The notes: a model not told the origin generated them from the sequence alone. 64,000 nucleotides of DNA from Temnothorax longispinosus (GCF_030848805.1 NC_092359.1:13511091-13575090); one strand, 5' to 3'. Positions 49,787-64,000 are shown, numbered from the stretch's first letter. A program made the numbers and translations.

Positions 49787-50495
49787 TTAAAAATATAATT
49801 TTAAATAATACATTTAAATGAAATATTTTACATCTTTTTCCATAGTTAGGATCAATGTTGTTCAACTATTCGAAGTAAAGCAAGCACAATGTAGAGAAGG
49901 TGTATAGATAAATGACGCAGTTGCTATCGTATCGTAAAGAAAACTCGTAGCCACTTGGTAATGCAAATAGTCTTTTGCATCGTGAATAAGATAAGCCGAA
50001 CTACATGGAAAATTTATTCGACTGTCGTCGTGCTTTTGTTTCCCTGTAAAAAAGAAGGAAATGAGGCCAACTCACGTGATCACGTCTGCCTCTGTCAATT
50101 TCGCAGTAAATGTTCATCTTTCCATAAACATATGTATACTGAATATTTTTTTATGTTTATTTACCTCGATAATTATATACGATCGTGAATGAATAACTAC
50201 ATAGAATTCTTCGAGTTTGTCGTTAAATGGCTAAACGGTGGTGCGCGAGGAAACGCGCGCGGTTAATAAGTAATAATGCGGTAAGAATAAATAATAACGC
50301 CATCGATGCCGTCGATTTTGTCGTTAAATATCGTTTCGCATGAGAAGGTATGATCGCGGGAATAAGTAGTTGCAGCTTTTTTCTGCCACAACGACGGACC
50401 GTTTACTCCGCTGTGGGCGTCACGTTAACAAGGCGCACGAGTGCCGGTCGATGGAATTCCACGCTTCTAGGCAAACGCACGCCTCCTCCGGTTCG

Positions 50496-50632
<137 letters not shown>

Positions 50633-50843
50633 CCGTCGCTACATATTTCTCTCTCCCACGTCAACCCGGCGAGATTCGCTCGAAGACATCGCGGAACACG
50701 CCGATCCCGCGGACTGTGTTAACTGTACTTTATTACGTACTGCCCTCGTGGATCGCGTCGTCCAGCGCGACGACGCGGGCACGTCGTTAATAAGGCGCGA
50801 ATATATCCACGTGGAATTCCGACGAGGCCTCTTCGCGTGACTC

Positions 50844-50871
50844 CGGGACCCGGGACCCGGGACCCGGGACC
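50844..50871. repeat. (CGGGACC)x4 tandem repeat
   Basis: Four perfect 7-bp units followed by CCGCGG. Confidence 0.9.
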
Positions 50872-51885
50872 CCGCGGATTATCGGCCAACAAAGTTCTCG
50901 CACGCGGCACGTTATATTACACGCGCCGTGTCGACGCGTGTTAAGCTCTACCTACACATCGACCGGCATGAACAGCAGCGGTGGATTAAGGCGTTTAAAA
51001 AGACCTTAGGCGTGAATTTTGCGACCTCTTATCTATCGTAATAAAATTTGAAAATTCGAAATAACGAAATAACGAAACTTAAAAAACTTGAAAGAGTATC
51101 GAGTACTTATCATTTTTGCCGTTTAAGCTCGTAGGGGTGGACGAAACTTTGACTGTTTTTTATTAATTGAATCAAAAACCCGATTGTGGTATGTCCGAAT
51201 GCACGCTTCTGTGCACGCTGAGTATGCACGCGGCTTTAGATTAATTCGAACCCGGTGGATATGCCGCGATGCCGTCGAGCACGAGAGTGAGACTGCGAAA
51301 CGCGACGCTGCGCGACGCCTGCGTGATCGCGATTCGGCGACTCGTAATGTATTCGCCGGGTAATTGCCGGGATAATCGCACGCAATTAGAGCTCTAATGA
51401 GGGCCAGCGGGTCGCGTGTAACGCGCGTTCGCCTTATGAATCTTAACAAGCGCGAGAACAACCAGCTTGTTCGTGTGCGTGTTGCGCGTACCTATATGTA
51501 TATACACGTGCGCTTCTCGCTGCCTGCGTGCGTACGCACGAAAGCCGAAGGATATAATGTAACTGCTAATTACGCGCCTCTCGCGACGCTGATTGGCTTC
51601 CGCGGAGAAGGACGCGCTGGAGGGATACCGCTAATGGTGTATCATCTCGATTTGCATAACTGCAGTCGCCCAGGGGACCATTCGGAGTGAGGCGATCAAT
51701 GGGGGCTCGAATTAAACGTCCGAGGAAAATAATGAAATTCATTAACGTATAAAAAAATATTGTTATATGTATTATGTCCTATATACATATAGTATAATAT
51801 TAATATATTATATATAGTGTATATATATATATATAATATATATTATATACATATATATATATATGCATAATATATATAAATATAA

Positions 51886-52091
51886 CCCTTCATTGCCCTT
51901 GTTCAACAAACGAACATTATATAGTGCTCTCATATGAGAAAATTTTAGAAAACAATTATACAAATATAATTTAGAAGGTTGTAAGTGAGAAGTCAGAAAG
52001 TTTCAGAGTCAACTTTGATGCCATATATCTATGTAATTAAAAAAGTAAAATGTGGATTAAGCGTTCGCTTCATATATAGGACAATGGAGGG
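51886..52091. mobile_element. Short TTAA-type MITE (piggyBac-like)
   Basis: CCCTTCATTGCCC at the left mirrors GGACAATGGAGGG at the right at 11 of 13 positions. The right border is TTAA (52092-52095) and the left is ATAA (51882-51885), one base off. The length is 206 bp; it is noncoding. The ends differ from those of 48578-49786, so it is a different subfamily. Confidence 0.6.
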
Positions 52092-52095
52092 TTAA

Positions 52096-52869
52096 CACTA
52101 TAGAATTACCGAAGATTCACCTATACCTATTTCTACCGAAAGGGTCAAAATCAAAACTTGTTTTCGGAAAAAATACGATATTCGAGAAAAAAATGTATAT
52201 TTTTATATTTCTTGAAATTATTTTATTATATACGTGAATGTCGACGAACGTTTGCTACACAGCCTTATATGAAGACTCAACGGTCAGCTTCGTGGAATAG
52301 GTACTAGCACGAATTTAATGTTCCTTATAATGTGATTTATTGTAGTTTTTGATTTTACAAACGACGTTAGCTTTATTGTACAATCTTGCTAAAACGACCC
52401 GACAAAATCGCAGCAACTATGTTTAACGATAATTTAAAGTTGAATGGTGATTAATCTCGAACGAGAGCAAAAGGATGACTCTCTAGATTCGTTGGCCGGT
52501 CGGGAGAACGATTCTATTTCAACTTCTTAGGTGGCCCAATCGTCGTTAAGCATATCGACCTTTATATAGTCTTTTCGCGTGACGAAACATAAACATTAAC
52601 GCTTCTACGGAACGTTTATGTGAAAGTAAATATCTCGTTTAATTACTAGAAATTTGGCTTATACTTTTAGCTATATAGCGCCATAATGCTTCCGATTGGC
52701 TCTTTGGAGCACTCATTTTCAAAACGCATTGCGAGAATATCGGTATAAATCCGGAACAGTATAATATATATTTTTTAAATTAATTTAGTAGAAATTTGAA
52801 ATAAAATTATTATTTTTATAAAATAAATAATACGCAACATCTTTCTTACTAAGGATTCCTTCCTAGGTT
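52096..52869. other. Noncoding spacer
   Basis: Mixed sequence between the short TTAA element and the retrotransposon. No gene is seen. Confidence 0.5.
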
Positions 52870-54935
52870 AAGGGCCCCGGTCACTAGGTGGTCACCACCC
52901 AGACGGATTCAAAGTCTTATAATTCCAATTAACGTACGAAAAACATCTTAAGAGTGTTGTTTAAAAATAAGTCTATCTTAAAAATATCGGGCTCTGAATT
53001 TTGTCTGGGTAGCCGCCACCCAGTGTGGCCTCGAAAAGTTAAGGCAATTAAATGATCTTGGGATAGCGACTTGGAATATTCGAATAATACTTCAAACCGG
53101 ACATGTTTTAAATTATCAGAAATTGCAGAAAAATTCAAGAAATATAAATTGCATATTATGGCGCTGCAAGAAGTAAGATGGCCTGGGAGTGGTCAGATAG
53201 ACAAGCGAGATATCACAGTGGTATATATTGATACGAAGACAAAGGGGTGCAGGATTTATAATAAGTAAGCAAATTAGAAAATTATTAATAGAATTTTTGT
53301 CAGTTAATGATAGATTAAAATCAGACTCAAAAGCAAATTCCATCTCCATCATATTTCTATTATATCTACTTGTGTACCAACAGAGGAGACGGAAGAGGTA
53401 GATAAGAAAAGATTCTATGATGAGCTAGACTTACTAAATAAAGGAATCAGTGAACATGATATCCTATGAGAGTTGGAAGATAGTAGGAAAGGGTGCAGAG
53501 TAGGGAAGAATGAAGAGGCGTCGTAAGAGAGACCAAAACCCATACTGGGCTGTAGCGCCGAGGAAGAAGAAGAACATGATATGTTACTTATCATGGATGA
53601 TTTCGACGCAAAAATAGGTAAAGAAGCGAAAGTTTAAGAGATAGCGGAATTAAACTCGCTGCATCAGCTACAAGTGAGAATGGGTGGAGATTACTATACA
53701 CATTGTGCGCAAACTAAGCTGTGTATTAGAAGTATGCAATTCCCCAGGAAGGACATTCACAAAGGCACATGGAGAGCACCAGGAAGGATCATATCAAATA
53801 GATCACATTCTTATGAAAAATAGGCGTATTACCTCAGTCATAAATGTTAAAACATGCAGAGAAGCCTACTATGATAGTGACCACTATATGGTTGAAGCGA
53901 TCACCTGACAATGACTGCCCAAGATAGAATAGGTAGAATAACGGGATACCGGCAGATTAGATGGAACATCGAAAAGCTAGAAAGAGATAGCTTCAAAAGA
54001 ACTTTTGAGGAGGAATATCAACATCACCATATACTAACATCTACAGATATGAAATGACCTAAAGAAAATTTTATCCGAAACTTCAGAAGCGGTACTAGGG
54101 AAAAGAAACGGCCTAGACAGCAAAGAGTGGTATAATAGCGACTACGGAATTGCGGTAGAGAATAAAAATAAACTGCGGAAAAAGATGCTACAGAGAGAAA
54201 CAAGAAACTCTGTGAATTTTATTATAAAAAAGCTATTTTTGAAAAGCTAGAAAAGAAATCACCAAATTCTACAAAAAGAAGAAGAAGAAGAAACAATGGA
54301 TGGAGGAAAGAGTCAGAAGAACTGAGGAGGAGCAGTCAGAGGGCAACACAAGACAAGTCTATAAGTCAGTTAGGGATCGCAGTACTAGATATATACCAAG
54401 GTTGCGATGTGTAAAGATGGGAGGCTACTTTCAGATAAAAATAATATTATATTGTACACACAAGGATTTAAAATAGTGGAAAAGGTACTAGAGGAATATC
54501 AGTGTCAATTCTGAAAATCAACAAACAAATCCATTTATCGACCATATCTTCACATTATCATAAATTTTGAAAAAGTTGTATGAGGATAATCTGGATAATG
54601 CAGGCCCATACCTTCTGTTTATAGATTATCGGTGAGCATCTGACAGCTTGAATAGAACAGGCATAATAAATATATTAAGGAAAACGAGCTTTCTGAAGAA
54701 ATTAATAAGGCTGATCAAAATTACATTAGAAAATACAACAATCGGAGTTATAGTACAAGGTGAAATCTTCTCAACCATCAGAGTAAAAACTAAAGTGAGA
54801 CAAAGGGACGTTCTATTAAAGGGATGTTAATCTTCAACATTGCGTTGCATGATATTATAAGTCCTCTGAAAAAGTAGAATATATTTCACAAAACAATTCA
54901 GATACTAGCTTATGTTGATGCAGAACTCGACACCA
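52870..54935 (+). pseudogene. Decayed RTE-like non-LTR retrotransposon
   Basis: Broken pieces of one two-domain ORF follow each other on the plus strand. The endonuclease start reads GIATWNIR (53060-53083, frame A), then after a frameshift ALQEVRWPGSGQ (53161-53196), the metal-binding Glu region of APE-type endonucleases. The endonuclease end shows YQIDHIL (53792-53812) and DSDHY (about 53873-53887), the conserved D/H catalytic region. Reverse transcriptase motif A appears as LLFIDYR, a stop, then ASDSLNR (about 54611-54657), followed by KKLIRLIKITLENTTIG. Motif C is reduced to AYVDA (about 54910-54924) where YADD is expected. Multiple stops and frameshifts rule out function. The style (endonuclease like CFDP2-type sequences) suggests the RTE group. 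It sits in intron 2, same strand as the host gene. Confidence 0.75.
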
Positions 54936-57900
54936 GCTACGAATGCACTTGTTTTACGCTTATTTGCTTGCACATCCTTTTCTTTTTCTTACGCTAGCTC
55001 TCTTTATCTTTCTATTTTGTAAGATTTCTACGTATTATATCTAGACATACCAGGATGGATTTACTTTCAGTGTTGGAAGAATTCTAAAAGTTCTTAAGAA
55101 ACTTCTGAAATGCGAATGTAATTAAAATTTTATTAGCATTTGTGAGAAGTTAAAATGATCCGTCCCGGTAATATTACATAGAAATCTGAGAAAAAAGAGG
55201 AAAAAAATAGAATTAATTATCTGTATATTTCAATTAATCATCTGTATATTTCAATAAAGATTAAGGAAAGTTTCAGAAATTAAGATACTTTAAAAATGAG
55301 TAATTATTGTAAAAAAATATCAAACAAATCATTTTGACTTCTTTGGTAGTTCTAATGTCAATCTGACTATCGGATAAATGTGCTTGTCCAGACGTCAATT
55401 GTTCAAATCGAACGTTGGTATTTCTTTTCAAGCTACAACCAACCGAGATAAATCACTGGTGATCGGTATTGCTGAATTACGTGCGTGACGCGAACGGCGA
55501 GAAACGAGGAGGGCGCGCTTTTACAGCTGGACCATGTGTGCGCATTTTGCACGCTGCAATTAGCAGTTAAACGGCATGTAGCAAGCGTAATTACATTGCG
55601 ATATCAAAGGCAGAGGAAGGAGATATTCAACTGAACAAAGGATGCAAATTGAAGATAAGTAGGCGATATCGAATGTAAACATTGTTGTAAACATTGCAGG
55701 TGTTCACCTGGCCGTGCATTTTTCAGACTTTTTTTTCAACATTCTTATCTCCAGCATCCTTCTCAAGCTTATAATATAGCAACGAAAAGGGCAGGGCCCT
55801 TTTTCTTGCACTTTATCTTCGCGAAATTTCTTCTTCCTATCGTATCTCTTCTCTCTCTCTCATAAGAATTAGACGGAAGATTTTGTTTAACAAACGCAAT
55901 TATCGCGGCATAATATTCGCGATTCTCGCCGACGTCGGCTTTCTCCGTATTTGCAATAATGTCCGTGCGTGACGTTAATTATCGTTCGCGAGAATTTATT
56001 AGGGAAAGCACGTCGTATTTTTTGCGGAACCCGTCGATGACTCGTTATTAATTTATCGTCGATTATGGCGACGCCGTTATTATGGCGACGCTGGCGTTAA
56101 TCACGCGCGCGGCCTATCGTCGGAATCGACTCTTCGCGAATTTATCATCCCTCCCGATGAAACGGTGATTAATTATCACGATTGCCTCATTGGTATGCGG
56201 ACGGCGAAAAGAAACTTGGACTCTATTTAAGACTCATCCGTATCATTAATCTCGCCATTAACTCGACGATTTTTCTCGACGATTGTCTTTGTCAGGCATT
56301 TTTCTCAACAGAAATGTTCGTCAAAGTTTGACGGTGTTCCTTATAATTACTTTGATGATTTTTCAATGGTTTTCCTTCTTCTTGTAAAGTCACTGCCATG
56401 TTATTCGTTTTTAAGCTCTTTGAAAAGGGAATTTTGAAAGATATGTATATACACACAGACTTACATAAGTAATACAAGACATAACTGCTTTACTGCAGGA
56501 AGAATTGCGATCGAGGTATTTGCTTGACTCATTTTCTTTCACGCACGCTCTCTCACAATTAATGAACGACTGCATTAGAATATCCGCTGCGTACAAGAAC
56601 CATACTTATTAGTATATGGACGATTGCGCTATCGCGGAAAATTGACGCCAATTAACTCATCGGCCTCCCGTCGATTCAGCTAACGATCACTCATACTTGC
56701 GCAGCTCTAACTGGCGTTATTATATATTAATTACATCGGTGCTCTCCCCGCCCGAAAATTCACGATTCAACGACGCTTTATTGTCAATCGTAATTGAACG
56801 ACATCCATAATCCAAATTAATTATCTTCAGAAATGATCGACGAGACGTTCAATAATTAATGACGTCAAATCGAGGACTTCATTTGCGACAATCGATAGCG
56901 AGATATAGATTAATAGCAACATCACCTTCCCGTTATCGCTGCACTACATCGTCACGTCGTTGTGTTACGTTACGTTACATCCTGATATTTTCTTAAGTAA
57001 TTTATACGAAAGTTTACCTTGCCCGTCGCAACATCCATCGAGAATATATCGCGTACACCTCGTTATTTTCGACGGCATTGTTTGGACGGGAAATCCATGT
57101 GCGCGCTCTTGAGCCGCCGATAAATAAACGTCGCTAACGTTCGCGAAACACCGTCGTATTTTTCCGTGGGAGCACGTAAGTGTCCCCCTGGAAAGGATCG
57201 TTACACCATCGTTACTTGTTCCGTGGGCGCGGGCACGCGGAGGGTATTATTAACGGCGATAATTAACGACGCATTGGACATGTGGCGCGGAAAGAAGGTC
57301 AACGATAAATCAGACTGTGTCGCGGCGCGGTCGTTCATCGTTTACAAAATAATCGTCGTGGCCGGCTTGCGGCGAGTCAAGTCAGTAAATCATGCCTTTA
57401 ATTGCTCCTTATCAGCAAGTCCGGTGAACGGGGACGCTCCTTCGTGTCTTGACGAAACGCCATCGATGGACAATGGTCAACGCGCAGGTTTCGAGTCACA
57501 GGCCCGGCGTCCCCGGCGAATAGTATTGTGACTTCCAAACAAGCCAATAACGGGATAACTGCCGTGTAAGAGCACGAGCTTATATTTTTGTATTGTATAA
57601 TATGGCATGATTCAAGAAAAAAGACCAATAATGTGAGAAGTCACAGTATTGGTCATGGTTGAAGAAGAAAATTCGTATAAACATGAATGATTTCCGAAAC
57701 AGAGCGAAGTTGAAAGTATAGTATACGTGGTGTCATTCGTTGACCACCAAGGTCATTGTATTCCGATTTTACTTCGTTGAATTTTTGTTTGTCGAGTCGG
57801 AAGAGCAAAGTGTATGCAAGCAAAGAGACAAGAGAGCATTTTACTTGCTCGTATTTTGAATGTATTTGCTCTTAAGGCACGCCCGGAACTCAAAATTAAA

Positions 57901-60900
57901 GTGCATCGAGAGGTTGACGGTAGCTTTATTTAATCTTTGCTACAAGTAAGAATTTGTCATTAAACATGTAGCATTTTTGTTGTCAACGTAGGAGGATGAG
58001 AAGGACAAAGTGGAGTAGAATAAGTATAATCGCTATCTTGAATCTTCGAGCAGATCCGCCGGGAAAAATAAATAGCGCCGTATATTTCCGCGACGCAAAT
58101 GCCCAGTGATACTCAGCGCGACGTTATTAGCATGCCGCGCTGTATATACTGCCGGAGTAATTTGCATCCACGTCCGTGTTGGTGGGCGCGATTGCTACGT
58201 GTCCCGTTAACAATCCTTTTAGCGCAAACCGTATAACGCGCGATAACGCAAATGAAGCCGGCGAAAAGCGCAATTCGTTCGTTTCCCTTTTTTTTCCTTT
58301 CTTTCTCACCCCCAAATCGACTTTCCGCTCGATTACCCGAATGTTCGATAAAGATGGAAGAAACAGCTGACAGGTTAGTCATCTCTCTCTCCTCGCTTCG
58401 TTAAAAGCGTAATTTTCAATCACGCGCGTTTACAGATTCATAAATATGTCCTTAGAAGGAATTTATGGTTTGGTCGATCTTATCCCGACGCGATCTAAGA
58501 ATTGTTATTATCAATCTTATACAATCTTACGTTAGCGGCAATGGAGTCCTTGCCGAGGCGCGCGCGCTGCGCGCTGGAAAATTCGCGTGCGCGGAATCGT
58601 AAGTGGTTTTATTGCGGAACGAGCGAAAACGCACGTCGACGAAGAACTACAGTTTCCGCGAAAGATTCCAAGAAAGCGCCTAATAAGCGGCGGCGAAACT
58701 GATGCAAGTCGATTATTTTCTCAGATACAAGGTGTTCGCAATAAGTTTCTTATCGCGCGACGCGCGTGAGAATTAATCGCGCTGGAGCAACCATGACGAC
58801 AATAATAATTTACGGCGCACGTATACGATACACGCGCACATGCGCGCGGTCTAACGCGCGATTTAGAGTGCAGGGATCTCATTCAGCACAAATTAAGATT
58901 CGCGTTTAATCGCGAGGTCATTTGGCGCTGATGCGTTTACGTATGCGCGAACTCCTTCGCGGTATTAAACGCCAGGAAGAAGGGCCGTGCGCGCCAAATA
59001 TATCGAATGAGTCGAATGACGGCGCTTTATTGTTAGTCCGACGACGACACGCCTCATTATGCATAGAGAATCCGTACGCGGCCTGCATAATATGCAAAAC
59101 TCCTTCCATTACCGTCCGCAACGGGCGTAATACGCCGAACGGCGAGCCCGCCGCTCGCGCTCGGCTGGAGAATATAACAGCCGTGTGTGTTATTATATAT
59201 CGCCTCACTCTCCTTCCTTTTCGTTATCATCGCGCACGTCACGTCGCGACGAGGATTTTGAGAAGTGTAACGGTACGTGAGCGATTTATCGGCATTATAA
59301 GGACGACAGCGACGAAAACGGGACTAGAACGTCGCGAGTATCGGTACCGTTCGTGCCCCCGAGTACTCGGATCGGCGCGCGAAATCCGTAACAGTTTGTG
59401 GAATATCAAATTACATCTATGTCGTGCAGGTCAGTGATATCGGATTATAATTAAAGCGAAATGCGTTTTTTCAAAGAGCTCCGCGATCCAAAGAGCTCCG
59501 AACGCTTCCCCCGTCGAAGATCGCAGCAAACGTCGAATTTCGTGACGAACGTTATATCTCACCTTATAAATTGGCATCGATCGAGGCATAGCGAAGTGAC
59601 TCTGTATTCACAACATGCCGGAACGCGGCAATAATTTCAGGCGCGAGACGCGTCTCGCTACGGCGCGATTAAACGCTACGGCGCGGCGCAGTCCTGTCAC
59701 GTTAAATGGCACGATCTCCGCTGTCGGCACTGTCGAGATAGCCACCAAACAAACATTATCAGCCGTAATCGGCGCGCCGCGTTTAATCGATACTATCGAC
59801 AGCCGTTTAAATCGAATCGGGCCGCTCGAACCCGACCACTTACCAGGCCCCTTATCGTCGCCCCGGCACGAGAATATAAAATTACGCCAACGATATTGCG
59901 CTTATCCCATTTTTACACGGCGTTACATCGCCGGCCTATCGAGGCGAACAATGGCTAATTAAAATGGGGAAATTTAGAGTCCTATTAATATAGCCTTTAA
60001 AAGACGCAATGTTGCCCGACGGTACCCCACGGTGCGACTTATCGCTCGCCTAATTGCGCGCAGCCGTATATTTCACGGTCGCCTGGATATTTATCAATTA
60101 ATTTCTACGAATTATGAGACGATCTTTCGAGCGATCTCGCGTTGCCGCCTGCCCGCCACGCCGCGCGCCACGCCGCGCCGTTTCGATCTGATATCAACGC
60201 CTTAAACGATATTTAGATCGTGAAACCTGTAATATATCGACGTAACCTGACGTTTAATTTAATGGGAATCTAAGGGCGATGGGGAAAGTTTGTTAGCTGT
60301 TTTATTTGTTAGCCGACAATATTTTATTATACGAGTACAGGCGCGGAGAATGTTTTCCTTGATATAAATATTCTTTTATAACTTTGTCTCGACCGCGTAT
60401 TATAAATTAATAATAATCACATGGGAAGCAATTAATAGCGGTAAATGATGGCAGATCCAACAATCTCAATATTCGTATTTTTCATCAAATTACGATCCTT
60501 CCTCGTAATTATTTTATATCTTTTCCGTATTAAATTGTTAATGAAATTGTTAAAACAACGTTCAATACAATATTATTAAAGTTATTAAAAATACCTATTG
60601 CACAAATTGATACTCTTATCGTCAGGTACACATTCTATATCTCGCCTCATCGTGCGCCATCTAAAGAGAACATTTGCAACGTAAAATTTGCAACTTAAAT
60701 CACGTGTCGTATACGGCGGAACATGCAAAGGATCGAATGCTCAAAGGATTCCGAAACGTGGATAGTACCGAGTCGACTGATCGGCGTAAATGATAGTCGT
60801 CGATGTTCGGTATCGATTCTCTCGTTCTCTCGTCGCCTCTTCTGGTACTGGATTGGGGCAGGATGAAGACCTCCTTCGTTTTCTCGTCACGATTCCGGCA

Positions 60901-63900
60901 TGTCACTGTCGTGCGTGTTGTCGACTTCGTGTACTGTCGACTCCACAATTCAACGCGAAATCGAACATTTCCGATATCACCAACTAACACTTCTTTTCTC
61001 TGTAACACCATATAAGCTAAAATATTTCAAAATCGCGTTTAAAAATTGCGATACTACATTATTCTACATGTTTACGTTACATGTTTAGCTTTAACTATGT
61101 AATATGTAATAGATTTGTAGAAAAACTTATAGGATTTTTTGGTAATTTATTTTAATATTTTATTTCAATTTCACGGATATTTTAGACGACATCTGAAATG
61201 TCCAACGTACGAGTATCCGACAGACAATACGAGAACACATATCTTTTAGAAACTCCACTTACGCAAAATGTCGCCGAATAAAGCTCTCAGAAGTTCTTTG
61301 GAGTTTGAATTTGACACATGACACTTCTCCCTATAAAATACGATTGTGCAATAAGAGATATTCTTTTATATTTCCTACTTTTGCTCGTCACGGTCGACGC
61401 GATTACCCCCGAAGAGCTTAAACGCAACAGCAATGGTGCGCGACGACCGTTCCCCCAAAAAGAAGAGGGGAAAAAAGGAAAAAGGAGAAGGAAAAAAAAA
61501 GAAAACTCGCGCTCTGCGAATATGGCGGATGGAGAAACGCATATCCGAGGAAATTGGCGTCCCCTCGCGCGAGATCACGCTCAATTTCGTCCTAACAAAA
61601 CACGCGTTGCTCTTCATCCTGTAATCCACACCCACGTATGTACGTACGTACGCGTTCGCGATAGCTTTTTTTGTGCGCGCGGGGCAAGCGCGTGCGCGCT
61701 TTTGTATTTTCCAGGCCGTAGCCGTGGAATCGGGCCCGTCGTTTGTCGCCCCCCCCCCCTTTCTCACTCTTTCGTCCTCTCCCTCTCGCGCGTATGATGT
61801 GTACGCTCGCGACGATTGAAAAATAATATCGCCGGGTTTATTTAGCCCGACGCGTCTCGCGCAATAGCGAGGGGCGGCGGATTGTCGCGGCCGCCGTACG
61901 GGGGATTAAAAATAATGTTTCGAGCGTGACCGCCGAGCCCCCGGGGGATTAGGGGGCGACTAGCTCTCGCACTGACGATTGGTTGCTATCCAGCTGGAGA
62001 TTTTATTTGAGGGCTCGCCCGTGTACATACATATTACAGGCGGTTCTGTTTCGTCCTCTCTTTTTCTCTCTCTTTCCCGTCCCCCCCACTCTGCCGGCGA
62101 AAAAAGCGGACACGACGAAAAAAATCGCTCAGCACACGTTGTGTTGTCGAGCTGCCGTTTGGCACGGCACGGCTTCGCCAATTATAAATCGCCGGCTCGG
62201 CCGGATTTGTAAAGCGCGCTCGGACGGATAAAAAAGCGCTGATTGAAATCGAATACGCGCGTACGGCACACGGTGGTAGGTAATTAAATAGACGAAGACG
62301 ACTGAGCGAATAAGGGACGTATGTCCTTTAGCTGCAACACTTTAATTAATCGAATCAAACTTTAATCTAATTTTATTTAAACATTTCATTTAATTTTGAT
62401 TAATCTAATCTTAATATTCTAAAATATATTATATATTTTTCTTACCGATATATCTTTACGCATAAATATCCGACAGGAATTCAACGTATGCTTTTGTAAG
62501 ATACATCTTCGCTAAGTGCAATGACACGAACTGTTCAAATTATCATAGATCATCATATTATAAAAAAAAATTGATATTTCTTGAAAGTAGACAGCGCGTT
62601 ATTTAAAAAATACAGTTTTTACGAGTATTTTTAAAAGTTTTTACAAGTCATTACAAGTTCTCATATAACGAATATCGAAGTAGACGCTCTTTAAAATTCG
62701 TTAGGAAAGAATCAGGCGTTTCTACGATTATATAGAAACAGGACGCCAGCTTCGCAGAGGTTCGCAGCTGGGAAACACGTAGCGACACGAGCGACGCGGC
62801 ATTAATTTCCATTAGCGAATATCCAATTTATCGCGGGAGCAAAGGCGACCAATCGGTGAGCGCGGTCGCAATAAACGTAATTATATTTAACGGGGCGCAT
62901 AAAGGCCTCGATAGATTAGAGGTCTCTCCTTTCCTGCGCTCCCTTCTCTTTCGGCGCGTTTCCAGCCGCGGTATGTTCGCGCAGCGCGGCGCGGTGCAGC
63001 GCGATCGTCGAATGGCGCGGCTTGGCTCACGTAATTAGAATATCAATTAATAATCGGGATTAATTAATTCCGCGATTATCGATGTACGTCGCGACGCGAC
63101 GTGAGCTTTCGTCATCCGCGCGTTCGTGTGCGCGCACACGTACGCCTGTGTCGAAGATGGAGACGGCAGATTAACTCGCGCGAATGTGTATACGGCTCAT
63201 GTCACTTTTTTTTGTCCTTGATGAGTCCAACGACATTCGTCGCGCGCGTTTATTACACCGTTGTCGTCGTTACATTAATTACCTCGCTCTGATGCGGCTC
63301 TGTGCGCAACCGGTCCGCAATTGATACCAAAGTTAATTTCCTTTTGAGACGGACGTCTCGGGCTTATCGCGGATATCGCGAGGCATAATTTACATAGATA
63401 GACAACTATTTGTAACAGTTATATATATATATATATAAAAGCTGTTAATAGTTATCCATTCATGCAATTATAGCATGTAGTATATACAGCGCTCAACTTA
63501 TCGTTCGATGCAAACGTCTCTGATGATTCATGATCAGCTATGGGCAGCACTCGTATATGCATAATGCACTCACGATGCATTGCAATTCCGATATTTGCTG
63601 TGCTAAAATTAGAAAATTCTATTTGCAGAATTCTATTCCGACTATAATACTCCTCGTAGAATTGTTGGATTCTATCTTTGACGCGCGAAATATTTATTTC
63701 CAATTAACCCCCATGCGCTCCTCGGCTGATGTTTCATTCATGACTTCACTGAGTGAAGATAAAATTGTAACTTATTATACAAGACGGCAAAGTTAGATCT
63801 TGCGAAACCTTCTCCCTCGTTCAAGAATAAACAATTGAGTAAATTGAATTATGATGGAAGATGGCACGAATATAATCTTTCTCGGAATATCGATATTCGT

Positions 63901-64000
63901 ATTGGACAAAGAAGGAAAGTTCGGTGTTTTCGAAGGCAAGGAGTATCGGAATAAAAACCCGCAAATAAGACGGCAATCGTATCGAAAGTAACGATCAACG
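54936..64000. other. Intron 2, transposon-poor CpG-rich part
   Basis: I find no exon and no bounded transposon in these 9 kb. CpG-rich DNA dominates 55880-57550, 58080-60330 and 61380-63300. Frames of 100-170 residues (57166-57531, 58922-59437, 59615-59962, 61318-61797) have no domains, and CpG-rich DNA with few stops makes such frames by chance. Short low-complexity spots: poly(C) near 61750 and 62082, TA run at 63422-63438. The contrast with 28-41 kb suggests constraint against insertion, as in regulatory DNA, but this is inference. Confidence 0.45.

Noticed and set aside
58593..58625. Possible helix 3 exon (a Lys-Trp-Phe reading near 58601)
   Set aside because: The following residues do not continue as QNRR and no acceptor site precedes it, so it is not the missing homeodomain exon.
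58922..59437. 171-residue frame in CpG-rich DNA
   Set aside because: CpG-rich DNA has few stop codons; the composition is Arg-rich and there is no recognisable motif.

Overview
The window is eukaryotic, most likely insect genomic DNA. Hymenoptera and specifically an ant would fit, but no sequence here proves the species. It is AT-rich noncoding DNA with CpG-rich islands, long GA/CT microsatellites, many small inverted-repeat transposons and very large introns. I can support only one host gene: an EMX-class homeobox gene (empty spiracles / E5 type) on the + strand. Exon 1 (21891-22803) carries an N-terminal eh1-like motif, His/Pro-rich low-complexity sequence and the YPWL hexapeptide. Exon 2 (44830-45002) carries homeodomain residues 1-44. 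The intron between them is 22 kb. The last coding exon, which should hold the recognition helix (the WFQNRR block) and the C-terminus, is not in the window, so intron 2 exceeds 19 kb.

Layout. 1-20.5 kb is upstream noncoding DNA with a tRNA-like element and several inverted-repeat transposons (13.96-14.94, 15.06-15.20, 17.66-17.82, 18.25-19.66, 19.67-19.80 kb) plus a 278 bp GA microsatellite. 20.54-21.89 kb is a GC/CpG-rich putative promoter and 5' UTR with GC boxes and a G-run cluster. 22.8-44.8 kb is intron 1; its centre (28.6-41.5 kb) is full of nested non-autonomous transposons, several with clear terminal inverted repeats and target duplications. 45-64 kb is intron 2; its first part holds a palindromic element (46.3-47.0 kb), two TTAA-type (piggyBac-like) elements, and a decayed RTE-like non-LTR retrotransposon (about 52.87-54.93 kb). 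From 55 kb to the end no transposon is evident and the DNA is richer in CpG, so this is the best place to look for regulatory DNA of the homeobox gene.

Almost all short reading frames in the window are chance frames, frames through microsatellites, or frames through transposon arms. I found no CRISPR array, rRNA or intact tRNA gene. I did not find a convincing new biological system. The most informative structures are the multi-level nested transposons in intron 1 and the gene architecture itself. All family assignments come from reading motifs by eye; no database or alignment program was used.
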